Assembly (NCBI GenBank): GCA_900312665.1
Contig: ONZQ02000009.1
Span: 1,026,728 to 1,090,727 of the forward strand
Length of the DNA: 64,000 nt
Direction of reading: 5' to 3'
Source: Cephalotrichum gorgonifer
Lineage: Eukaryota; Ascomycota; Sordariomycetes; Microascales; Microascaceae
Below the pieces are notes generated by a model. It was given only the letters and a program-made list of their open reading frames with translations. It was not told the DNA's origin and did no database searches. Position numbers and translations under genes: made by a program. Shown in pieces: positions 34,083 to 43,345 of this stretch (its first letter is position 1; each line of letters starts with the position of its first letter).

Positions 34083-35242
34083 ATGGATATGACCTCTCAA
34101 GCCAGTGCCACAAGTATGCCTCGTGAGGGAGAGATCCGTAGGGAGGTACCTCGGGCTAATGGTAGAACATACACATCCATAATTTCTGTCCCGAATTCCC
34201 CAGTTGCCGCTTCAGAGGCGTCATGGCCTGGAAGTGCCGCACGTTTGGTGCTACCCAGGCGGCCTCTTCGTCGCTACGGCCAGGGCATCGTATCCAGCCA
34301 TCCTTCGATGCTGCCAGATACCAGTAGCCCTGCATCCTCCGTCGCACCCTCCGAGGCATCAAGTATCACAGCTAGCGAATGCAGTGGCCACGGTGAGACT
34401 CAGCCCTCAACGTTGCATGAGCTTACCGCGAGTAGCACCCCCCTTCCCCCTCTACGCACGGGACCTTACTGGCCCAGGTCAGCGATTCCCCCTGGGCCTT
34501 GGCGACCCGTCACAGCCGTCAACCCTAGTCCCACGGAGGGACACACACTACATTCGCACTCGCGCCCAGGAACTTCCAGCTCCACTTCCTCCCCCCCTAG
34601 GCGCACCAGCATCTCACCCTCCCGTCCCGTCTCGCGCGAGACATCCGCCGATCCGCACCTCGAAAGCCGCTTTTCCCCCAACTATCTAGGCCGCAAGACC
34701 CTGAAGAACTGCTCCTCCTCCATCCCCAACAGCCGAAACTGCGGCCTCTGGATCACCGGCCTGCCAGCCGGCGTCACCTATGACGAGCTGCTGTCCCAAA
34801 TCACGGGCATAGGCCGCGTCTACGCGACCGTCATCAACGGGCCCGACCCTTCAAAAGGCATCGCAACGGCTGCGGCCAAGGTCGTCTTCTTCACCCACGA
34901 CGCCGCCAGCGCCTTCCGCGCCCGGCCCGCCAGACGGGATTCGCGGTCCGCGGCCACGTGGCGAAGGTCGACTGGAACCGGATCAGGAGCGCCGAGGTGG
35001 AGGAGGGGGAGTTGGGTCCGGACGCGAGCCGCGTGCTGGTCGTGCAGGGTCTGAGCTCCGTCGTGAACGAGAGGAGCCTCACAGCGCTGTTCGACGAGAG
35101 GTTCCGGTATGATCTTGCCAGGGTGGTCACGCACGCCGACACGGGGTACTGGAGTAAGGTGGAGCTGCAGTTCGGGAGCTACAGGTGCCAGGCTGAGAGG
35201 GCGAAAGCTGTCGTCGAGAGTGAGCTGGGCGGACGGGCGTAG
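34083..35242 (+). pseudogene. two-RRM RNA-binding protein gene with a one-base frameshift
   Basis: ATG is at 34083, and there are no introns. Residues 1 to about 215 are Ser/Pro-rich and disordered. Then comes an RRM-like domain (CGLWITGLPAGVTYDELL as RNP2, IGRVYATVING, AAAKVVFFTHDAA as RNP1). Near 34916-34930 the frame shifts: the first frame degenerates into Arg/Ser/Trp-rich sequence, while the next frame continues the family pattern (QTGFAVRGHVAKVDWNRIR, then a second RRM with SRVLVVQGL and KVELQFGSYRCQA) to the TAG at 35242. Total length becomes 3n only with one added base, giving about 386 residues. The likely site is the CCC at 34921-34923. The RNA target is unknown. A sequencing error would leave a normal gene. 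Confidence 0.65.
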
Positions 35243-35875
35243 GACGTCTGCTTTGGGATTGATCCCTGCGCTTATACTCCTGATGTCTACGGCAAGCTTG
35301 TCGGTCGGGGTGGTGGTGTGTGAGTGCGTCTACTTCATTTTCTTGGTGTTCGTGTCCTTGTTCGTCTTCCTTTTTCTTTTGAGTTTCGGGTTTTCTTCGC
35401 GGGATACAGGATACAGGATACGGGACGCAGAGAGTTTTGCTCAGTTAATGAATTTGGAGGTTGTATTTAAGGGACTGTATGACACGGAAAGTGGTAGTCG
35501 GGCTCAGGGGCCGAATTCAAGGCCCTTCCGGTCTTCACTTACACGCGGTTTGGAATAGCGGGAGGGAAAGGAAGCCTTAGACTGCATTTGCCCAACACCT
35601 TGGCTCCTTTCCCGTTTGATCTTGAAATGGTAAATGCTTGGTGTACTGCCTAAACATTTGCAATGTCATGTGACTCTGTGGCTGCGCATCGCACCGAATT
35701 CCGTCTTTGTTGTCGTGTCGTGCCTACATGTAGACCAGGAAATTCGGCGAGGAGAAGCGAAAAGTGCTATTATCGACCCGCCGTTTTTCCTCCACAGACC
35801 GACCACCTTCCACCACTTTACGTTCGCCACCATTTAGCAAGGCCGAATACAAGGTAGCTAGGGACGAGGAAGAAA
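35243..35875. other. intergenic
   Basis: This region contains a short microrepeat (GATACAG) at about 35402-35420 and T-rich stretches. No gene was seen. Confidence 0.55.
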
Positions 35876-36746
35876 ATGCTTCGCGGCTCCTTGCGAGAGC
35901 TGCTAGTCAGTCGCGGTCTCGTGCATTCACGAACTCAGCATAGCCGACTTTTCGATCAGGCGGCTGCTACGATACTAATCACAAGCCTCGATGACCCCGG
36001 CCCGTCTATAGTTCTCCGTAAATTCCTTGCCCAGGAAGATGGCGGCTCTGACGTCCAGTTGACTTTCCCGATAGTCGGTTAGTATTCTGGTCTATAGTAG
36101 ATTAATAACATCACCCTGTTCTGGGGATCCATTCCCCCCCCTTTCACCGGCACTAATAGATATTGGGCAGGCTTCACAATCGAAGTCCTCACGTACGGGA
36201 GGGTTACATTCCAGGCTCACGAGATGCAGGAACAAAAGTCGACTACCATAAGCGAACTAGAGCATGGCCTCTTTCTTGCTTCGGATGCAGTCATTTTCGT
36301 TGTTGGGTGCGACGAACAGGAGAAGATGGGGGGCGTAGGAGAACAAATACGCCACTTGTTCAAACACCGCGATTCTAGGATTACAGGCGAGCAGGCTGGC
36401 ATCGGGAAGAGGAAACCGCTGCTCGTGCTTACAAATACGAATACGACAGACTTGGGGGCGGGCGGGAGCGGTGGCGAGAAGGGGCGTGAGAGCAGGCCTT
36501 GGGACGCAGACAGAGTAGGACGGGAATTGCGGCTCGAAGACTTGGGCGGGGATGCCTATCCATATGTGAGTATGGGAATTCAGGGATAGAGGCTCTCCCT
36601 AAGCTAATGTCGAACAGCATGTCGAGATGGTGTGCATCTCTACCGGGGAGGGTGTGTACGAGGGATTGAAATGGGTGTCCGATGTGGTGAAGGATATAAG
36701 CTTGGAACGTATCAGGGGTATAGCAGAGATGACGAGGAAAACGTAG
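35876..36746 (+). CDS. degenerate ARF-family small GTPase (pseudo-GTPase)
   Basis: Exons 35876-36077, 36171-36565 and 36618-36746 (introns 36078-36170 and 36566-36617) encode 241 residues. The fold is recognisable as ARF/ARL: ILITSLDDPGPSIVL aligns with the G1 strand-loop, GFTIEVLTYGRVTFQAHEM with the interswitch hairpin, AVIFVVGCDEQE with the VFVVDSxDRE strand, PLLVLTNTNTTDL with the G4 strand, and VCISTGEGVYEGLKWV with the G5 and C-terminal helix. Nearly every nucleotide-binding residue is changed: P-loop GxxxxGK[ST] reads SLDDPGPS (residues 37-44), the DxxG of switch II reads HEMQ, and NKxD reads NTNTTD. Gly2 for myristoylation is also missing. Intact frames and splice sites over three exons argue against simple decay. 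Confidence 0.7.
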
Positions 36747-38360
36747 GCAGCCGGGGGCCGGGCGGGCGGGGGGGGGGGGTTCTTGGACGAGGAACTCCCT
36801 AGTATCAAAAGGCAAGGCTTGGAAGCGCTTGGCCAGTGCTTGTACTCGTAGCGGGATCAGTCGGTGACGTTGAGCAAATCCCTCGTGTTGCATGATCTGG
36901 TTTTTGCCCCCTTTTAACTATTTCCTCTTGTACGAAAGAAAAAGTTTGAAAATAAGCTGCGGGCCATCCTAAGCTCAGAATTTGGGTTTTGTGCGATGGG
37001 AGGGGGATGTCTTATTAATCAATCGTGTGACTGACCAACTAGGAGCAACACTGCTCCGAGAAGACCCACCTTGGCCGTCTTTTAGGACCGGGCTGACGGA
37101 GATCCAGAGGTCCACAGCAGGACGACCCGGAGTCTACGGTTTGTACATTACAAGTATAAAAAAGGCGGCTACAGATATAAATAGAGGTGGCCAATTTCAT
37201 TTCTGAACGGCCGCGGCCTCACCTGTAACAGGTTGGGCCATTACACCAACCTGGGCGCATTCATGTTTGTTGGCCTGTTGGAGTGGCCGTTTTGGGGGCC
37301 GCAGTGGCAGTGCACTAGTAGGCTCGGACGTGTGCGGACCTGCGCGAAGTTGATCTATACCCACAATCCATCAACACCAAGCGATACACACCCCCACCCA
37401 CCCCCCCTGGCCGAGATAATGGGTCATATCCAGCACATGAGACTGTATTGCGGCACGGACCAGTGGCGGCTACAAGAATAGTAGGTCAGTAGTATTTGGC
37501 CGGCAGTCATGGAGCCAACACGCACGCACATACACGCCCACATAGAGACCAGCAGTTACTCCAGTGCGAGGGTACTAGGCATAGCATTGTATTTTCTGGA
37601 ATTATTTGTCTGCGACTGAATCATATGAAGCCACCTTCTGGCCGGCCCAGATTACTCTTGGCAACTGTTGGGTCGGTGGCGACGATCAAATTCCGAGTGT
37701 TGTATCACCACTTTTTTGTTCCTTCTGTCATCTTTTAGATAATTATCTCTTCTTTCATGAACAAACGTGGCTTCGGACGTGAGTCGCCGGCCATAGGCGT
37801 ACTAGTAGCTCAGAAAAGGGTACATGCCCGAGAATACAGTCAATCCAATCGTTACCCCCCCTCCCAGGATTGGTGCTCGCAAAAAGCTGCCTCTGTAATA
37901 AAGTAATATAAACTACTCGTTCTCAGCTAATCTAAGAATGTACTGGTGCAGGTAGATCATCACCGGCTACGTTACACAAGGCAGGGGGGCCAATCCTTCA
38001 ATGTTTGACTACTCTGTATTAGCACTGATAGCCAAAGGGGATCCACTTTTGTGTGGAGTATGAATGGCCAAGACTCCGAAGGGATCCACTTGGCTTCCGC
38101 TGCACTGCGCCTCGCTCATCAACACAGATCCATCACCATGCAGCTTCCTTGTTTGGAGGAAACACGGGACAGATTTTAACCTGCACAGCCCTACCAGGCG
38201 GCGGGGCGCTTAGAAATATGGAGTGATAAAAGAACCTGGGATTTCCGAGGAGGTCTCGTGCCGTTGTATCGCCAGCCATCTTCTCCTCACCTCACCTCTC
38301 CACTCACTTAGACACTCTCTCCACCTGCAAAAAGAGCGTCCACACAAAACAGTAGTCACG
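36747..38360. other. long intergenic region
   Basis: A G-run at about 36766-36779 follows the pseudo-GTPase gene. Otherwise the region is a mix of AT-rich and low-complexity C-rich stretches (37390-37410). No gene, RNA or transposon signal was recognised. Confidence 0.5.
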
Positions 38361-39479
38361 ATGCGTCTAAGCAATCGCCTAATGGCCGCCGTGGCAGTCC
38401 TGTCGCTCGCCGCCCCGGCCGCAGCAAGAACGACGAAGCAGTATCGCCAGTTCTTCCCCGGATGGAACGTATACCTCCGCAACATAACCGACAACGCATG
38501 CCACGACGAGCTCCTCGCATACCAGGACCCCGAAGGCGAGTACCTGGGTCCCCCCGCCCTTCTCCTCGACTGCATCCTGAGCGAGATGTCGGAGATCCGC
38601 AAGACGGAGATGGGCATCACCGCCGTCGTCCTCGGTCTCCTCCCCACCATGCTGCAGCAGATCGGTCCAACCGTCTCCGAGGTGGGCGTCCTCGCCAGCA
38701 GGCGCCCCCTGCTCGCCTTCCTCCTCAGCTTCGCCATGCCCTCCGTCAGCACCGGGGGCGCCATGGCCGACCCCGTCGAGGGCCTGCGGCGCCCCGTCGT
38801 CTTTCGCATGCGCTCCCTCCCCTCCGCTCGAGGCGGGTGGCTCTGGGTACTGGTCTCCGCCCTCGAGTATCTCATCGCCCTCACCGCCCTCGGCAACACG
38901 CTCCACCAGATCTCCACGCTCGCGCTCTGGTCCATATCCATCTCCGCAATGGCCATCCAGAGCGGTGCCATATCGCAGACCTTCGGGCCCTTCCTCTGGG
39001 TCACCCTCGTCGTCCCCGCCCACCTCTTGTACTTCTGGAGCTTCAAGATGCAGTACAAAAAGCGGGACGGCGACGGCGAGAGGACCCTCGAGCGGGAGAC
39101 GTGGCTCCAGACCATAGCCAGCGAGTTTGTCCCATGTGCGGCCGGCGAGCCCATGCTCCTGACGCAGGTCCATACGGGGCTCCTCCACTTCGTCGTTGAG
39201 TTTGCGACGGACATAGCCTCGCTCGTCGTCTTCATCTTTGGCACGATAGTTTTGTCGAGCCAGATCTTCATCAGCATGGCCGATGTGGTTCCAATAGTCG
39301 GCCGGATCTTGGCGAGTACCCTGGTCTGTCGGCTCGTCGTCCTGTTTGAGCTGCACGGAATACGCGAGGCGAACAGCGATTCGGAGACGAAGGATGGCGT
39401 CCTATTGAGTGATGGGCCCCAGTCTGGGTACGAGCAGGATAACAAGGGTGTCTTGGCAGCGCAGGACAGAGCCGTTTGA
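38361..39479 (+). CDS. multi-pass membrane protein of unknown function
   Basis: This intronless protein has 372 residues. ATG at 38361 is preferred over the in-frame non-ATG extension because it opens a clean signal peptide (MRLSNRLMAAVAVLSLAAPAAA). A short luminal part follows with WNVYLRNITDNACHDELLAY, including one N-glycosylation sequon, and then about six or seven hydrophobic helices (near residues 85, 115, 165, 190, 215, 275 and 315). The C-terminal tail of about 40 residues is acidic and hydrophilic. I do not recognise a characterised family; the N-terminal pattern resembles uncharacterised fungal membrane proteins. It stands alone in the accessory block with 1.6 kb of non-coding DNA upstream. 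Confidence 0.75.
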   Translation: MRLSNRLMAAVAVLSLAAPAAARTTKQYRQFFPGWNVYLRNITDNACHDELLAYQDPEGEYLGPPALLLDCILSEMSEIRKTEMGITAVVLGLLPTMLQQIGPTVSEVGVLASRRPLLAFLLSFAMPSVSTGGAMADPVEGLRRPVVFRMRSLPSARGGWLWVLVSALEYLIALTALGNTLHQISTLALWSISISAMAIQSGAISQTFGPFLWVTLVVPAHLLYFWSFKMQYKKRDGDGERTLERETWLQTIASEFVPCAAGEPMLLTQVHTGLLHFVVEFATDIASLVVFIFGTIVLSSQIFISMADVVPIVGRILASTLVCRLVVLFELHGIREANSDSETKDGVLLSDGPQSGYEQDNKGVLAAQDRAV

Positions 39480-40483
39480 AGGGAGAATCCCTCAATGCAT
39501 TGGGCGCAGTTGAAGAGAAGGTGCGGGACCGGGGTAGAGAAGAGACGACGGGAGAGAGGAACAGGCAGTTAGAAGACGGCCGATCCCGGGGGATGAAAAA
39601 AAGGGGGGGGGAGAAGCATGTGTTAGGATTCCCAACTAGAGGGGTCACGCTTCATACCACCTAGTATCCCGCCATCAGCCTTGAGCATGGGATGTCATGG
39701 TTAGGCGACGAACCTTCCTACTGTCCTAGCAGCCTCTGATAATCCAAAAACTTACAACCAGCTAGTATCAGTCCAGAGCCCCCTGCCGTCCCCCCTTTCC
39801 CCCTTTTGTCCAACACATATCAGGGCGTGTTAGAGACTTAGCTCTCGCCTTTCCACAACCAGCCGGAAAAGACCGTGCAAGGTTGGTGTGCTAGCTAACG
39901 GCCGCCAAAGCTCTCTGTTTGCAACTTGGCCTCTGAGAGTGACTGGGTGCGGGTACGCTGTGGCCCCCCTCTCTGTGCCTGTCACTGCCCACGCCAACGC
40001 ATCTGCCATACAGATGGAGGATGAGATGCCTCAATCCAGGAATTATTGCAATTCGCTGACACCATGGGACGTCGTTGGTATGTAGCGCGTTCTGTTTGAT
40101 CTTAACAGTAGCCCCACAAGCGGCCCGTCCCGAAGTACGTTGCTAGCGGAGAACTAGTTTATACAAGTATGCGGAGTGCCTAATATCCTGCCTCCCAGAG
40201 AATTTTGGCCCATGGGCGCCAGTCTTCGCGAAAATACCGGCAGCGCGAGGGCTTACCCTGGACGGCTTGCTACGCACCGCCCCTTCCTTCCCGCTTTTTA
40301 GAAGTCCTCTTCAGCCGTGTTCCGAGCCGTCCCTCTGGCTCCGCTGCCGGCGGCACCGCCACTTAATCCGTTCTCAGACAATAAATAGGTACATGCTTCT
40401 TCGCTAATGAAAATCACCATCTACGGAGAACTCCCACTATTTCTAAATACTCGTTAAATAACCCAGATCCGTTCATGCCATTC
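39480..40483. other. intergenic between convergent genes
   Basis: Only short ORFs are present. No gene was seen. Confidence 0.55.
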
Positions 40484-42238
40484 CTATACCAAGGAGACTT
40501 TGGGTAGTGGTCCGGCTACAATGCTCCCAGATGGAGCATGTAGAATGGTACATTCCATACACTCATCGTAGTTGACAAAGTACAGGGGCCTCTCCCGAAC
40601 TTGGGCATATTGCGCAACGACCATGTAGGGAACAGCGTCTTTCCCCAAGTTGTATACCGTCGTTTCTTTCCCCTCCTCTCTCGGAGGAGCGAAGCCGGCG
40701 TAGTCCACCGCCTCCGCTTTCTGAATAGCACACAGGCCGGAGCATCTCCGCCCCATGGAAGGCCTTGCAGGCGGCAAAAAACCGTAGCCCATGCGGTTGG
40801 AATCCACCTCTGACGTCATCCGAAAGACGGGATACTCGGGGCTGACGTCGACCTTGACCTGGCTCCAACCGTCCCGTATGGTGACCCGTGCATCCCCGGA
40901 GAATTTCTCGCGCATGGAACCCGCACCAGTCGAGCGCGATTGAGGATGGCTCAGGTTAATGATGTCTAGGTAGGCGTTTGATCTCATTGAGATACGCCCC
41001 TCCGTCTCGTATCCCGTTTTCGAGACCTTCGTGCCTGGCCCAATGTCCATGACCAAGTGTCCAGTCCCTACGCCGAAGTTCTCGGACCGCACGACCAGCC
41101 GGGCCCCCACACCCGTACTAACGCACTGCCGTAACGACATATCGAGAAAGCCGATATATGGGTACGTGGTGCGGGTGAGGACGGCCTCGAATAGATTGGA
41201 GAGAATGCCGTCCCACGTCAACATTTTTGTCCGGTCCACAGGTGCAGCGTTGGTTGCGTTAAACATACGGTGCGATATCGCGCGGCATAGCAGGAAATCC
41301 TCCTCGAATGCGGACTCGATCTCGGTAACGGCAATGTATGGGTTATTGGATGGGATATAGGTCTTTCCGTTGCCCAGACGTACCATCGTGATGTCGCAGC
41401 CCGGCCGCCCCTCGACCGTGTACGAGGTAGTCGACGCGCGAGCCAAGTCTTCCGAACTGTTGTATAAGCCGTGGTGGAGGGCGACCTGGGCGCACATCGT
41501 CTCCTGGCAACCACACGCGCACTCGGTCCCCTCCGGCAGGGGCGCCACTGGGTATACCTTCTTCAGGAAGGTTTTCGCGTCTGGGGCTCGCTCCAGGGCG
41601 CGGGACCGCAGGATAGAGAGCGAGTCCTCGCTGAAGACGGGGATCTGTCCAAGGCAAGTCACCGGCCAGATGGAGTGTGCGACCCCAGTGGCGAGGTGCG
41701 CGCTCCGCATGCCGATGCGCTTGACCAGGCGGATCGGCACTGGCAGCTGGCCGTAAGGCTTCTTCGTGGCTGAGAGAGACGACGGACGGATGGCGACGGT
41801 GGGCTTTCCCGACTTCTTTCCCCACTTGGACTGGCATGTGCATTCGGACTCATACTCCCAGCAGCGCAAACATACAAGTTCGAACTCGAAGGGGCCCGGG
41901 CTTATCGGTGGGTGCCCTCCAACTGCTTGCCGCAGGATCTCAGAGTCGTCTTCCAGTCCAAGGAGATAACGTGCGGTTTGCGGAGGGCGAAGCTCAGCGG
42001 AGCTTTTGCTCGGTGTCACGCCGCCGGCCGCCCCTTCGGATCGTGGCTTCTCATGTGTGCTTGCATCTTTCTCTTCCGTCTTGGGTGGGTCTGTACGCTC
42101 TGCATAGGGAGGGGGTAAATCACCGCCGTTAGACGGCGAGTGCTGCCCGGGACCAGGATTTTGAGAGCTGGTGCCCGTCATGTTGGGGCTGTGGTTGGAA
42201 GCTGGGCTAGAAAAGGAGAGGAATTTCTTGAAACCCAT
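40484..42238 (-). CDS. large Cys-motif protein of unknown function
   Basis: This intronless protein has 584 residues, starting MGFKKFLSFSS at 42238. Residues 1-110 are Pro/Ser/Glu-rich and disordered, with a PPPY motif that could bind WW domains. Two cysteine clusters follow: CLRCWEYESECTCQ (C-x2-C-x6-C-x-C) and CACGCQETMC (C-x-C-x-C-x4-C), either of which could hold zinc. The remaining 350 residues look globular with mixed alpha/beta composition and no signal peptide or membrane helix. The Gly at position 2 could in principle be myristoylated. I do not recognise the family. The gene lies about 1.1 kb downstream of the NLR on the same strand, so a functional link is possible but unproven. Confidence 0.75.
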   Translation of the reverse strand: MGFKKFLSFSSPASNHSPNMTGTSSQNPGPGQHSPSNGGDLPPPYAERTDPPKTEEKDASTHEKPRSEGAAGGVTPSKSSAELRPPQTARYLLGLEDDSEILRQAVGGHPPISPGPFEFELVCLRCWEYESECTCQSKWGKKSGKPTVAIRPSSLSATKKPYGQLPVPIRLVKRIGMRSAHLATGVAHSIWPVTCLGQIPVFSEDSLSILRSRALERAPDAKTFLKKVYPVAPLPEGTECACGCQETMCAQVALHHGLYNSSEDLARASTTSYTVEGRPGCDITMVRLGNGKTYIPSNNPYIAVTEIESAFEEDFLLCRAISHRMFNATNAAPVDRTKMLTWDGILSNLFEAVLTRTTYPYIGFLDMSLRQCVSTGVGARLVVRSENFGVGTGHLVMDIGPGTKVSKTGYETEGRISMRSNAYLDIINLSHPQSRSTGAGSMREKFSGDARVTIRDGWSQVKVDVSPEYPVFRMTSEVDSNRMGYGFLPPARPSMGRRCSGLCAIQKAEAVDYAGFAPPREEGKETTVYNLGKDAVPYMVVAQYAQVRERPLYFVNYDECMECTILHAPSGSIVAGPLPKVSLV

Positions 42239-43345
42239 GTCGTATTAAGACGCAGCTGTCTCATTATTGAGAGGAGAAATGAGAAAGTTGAGGAACGAAG
42301 ACTGGGCGTTTCCTCGAAGAGCGGCGGGCGTCCGCCGAAATATACCTGCCGCCTCTGGTAACACGCATAGCTGAGTGAGGCGGGTTGACAACTCGGAATT
42401 AAATCGCCCCGGTATGATGCGGCTTAAGGCGGACTCTATCTTGGCAATTCGCCTTTCATCTCTTCGCAGAGAGAGATAGCTGCTTCAGCGACCATATGTA
42501 TGCTTGGCCCGGTGGCGCCTCGCCGCTATCTCCGGCTTGTTTCCGAGAATCCAAGTAATATAGCCCTTGGGGAATAATCTACAAAATCTGTGTCTCCTGG
42601 TCACCTAAGCACTCACCTAGCGCCTCACCTCTAGTTAATGCGTCAGCTAAGCAATCACACCTCCACTTGACACCAGAAACCAGGATCCTCTTTCCGGCAA
42701 TCGTAAACTATAATCAAGCATACTTAGCACTTTCGTTATTTCCTTAGCACCTTTGCAGATTAAGGCAGCACTCTCTATTCTTGTTCAAAAGCCAGTCTCG
42801 CCCAACAAACTCTGCTAATATATTCTCCCTACTAAAGCTCCCCTTCCTACACTTCCGCTATATTAAGTTACCCCTTTCTACTACACCCATATGGGGATAG
42901 GTAGCCGGACACAACGGCGGTGATAAGCCATACAATATTGCGGGCTCCACGAAATTGTTAGAGATTCCAGAGCTCGCATTCTAGCATATGACTACCTCCA
43001 ATAACAGCGTACACCGGCCCTCCGGATGTAGATGAGATTCAGGAAGAAAACGGGCAACCCGAGAGCCAACTGCTATCCTCCCCACCGGAAAATATCAAAG
43101 AGACATCCAAGGGCCATCCTTACAAAGTCAGGAGGGGGAGGAATAGTGACCATCCATCTCGTGGACCACAGAAACTCGCACCATTTTAAGTCTCGGTGAG
43201 GAGTAGCCTGTCGAGATAATGTTAAATGGTGCACATTCTTTTACTCCCTCCTAACTGAGATTATTATACGCAAAGCTTGTCCGCCGTCTCATTGGATACC
43301 ATCTTTTAGCATCTCTCACTGCCCAATCACTTCAGAAAACCCTCC
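42239..43345. other. AT-richer intergenic region
   Basis: The 1.1 kb between the NLR stop and the Cys-motif gene is visibly richer in A/T than the flanking genes and has many stop codons in all frames. That is compatible with decayed or RIP-mutated sequence. No element ends were recognised. Confidence 0.5.

Noticed and set aside
36760..36782. Long G-run as a possible quadruplex regulator
   Set aside because: Similar G/C homopolymers recur downstream of several genes, and their lengths may be unreliable in this assembly.
38379..39356. 325-codon minus ORF antisense to the membrane protein
   Set aside because: Gly/Glu/Asp-rich shadow frame; the plus strand has a signal peptide and helices.
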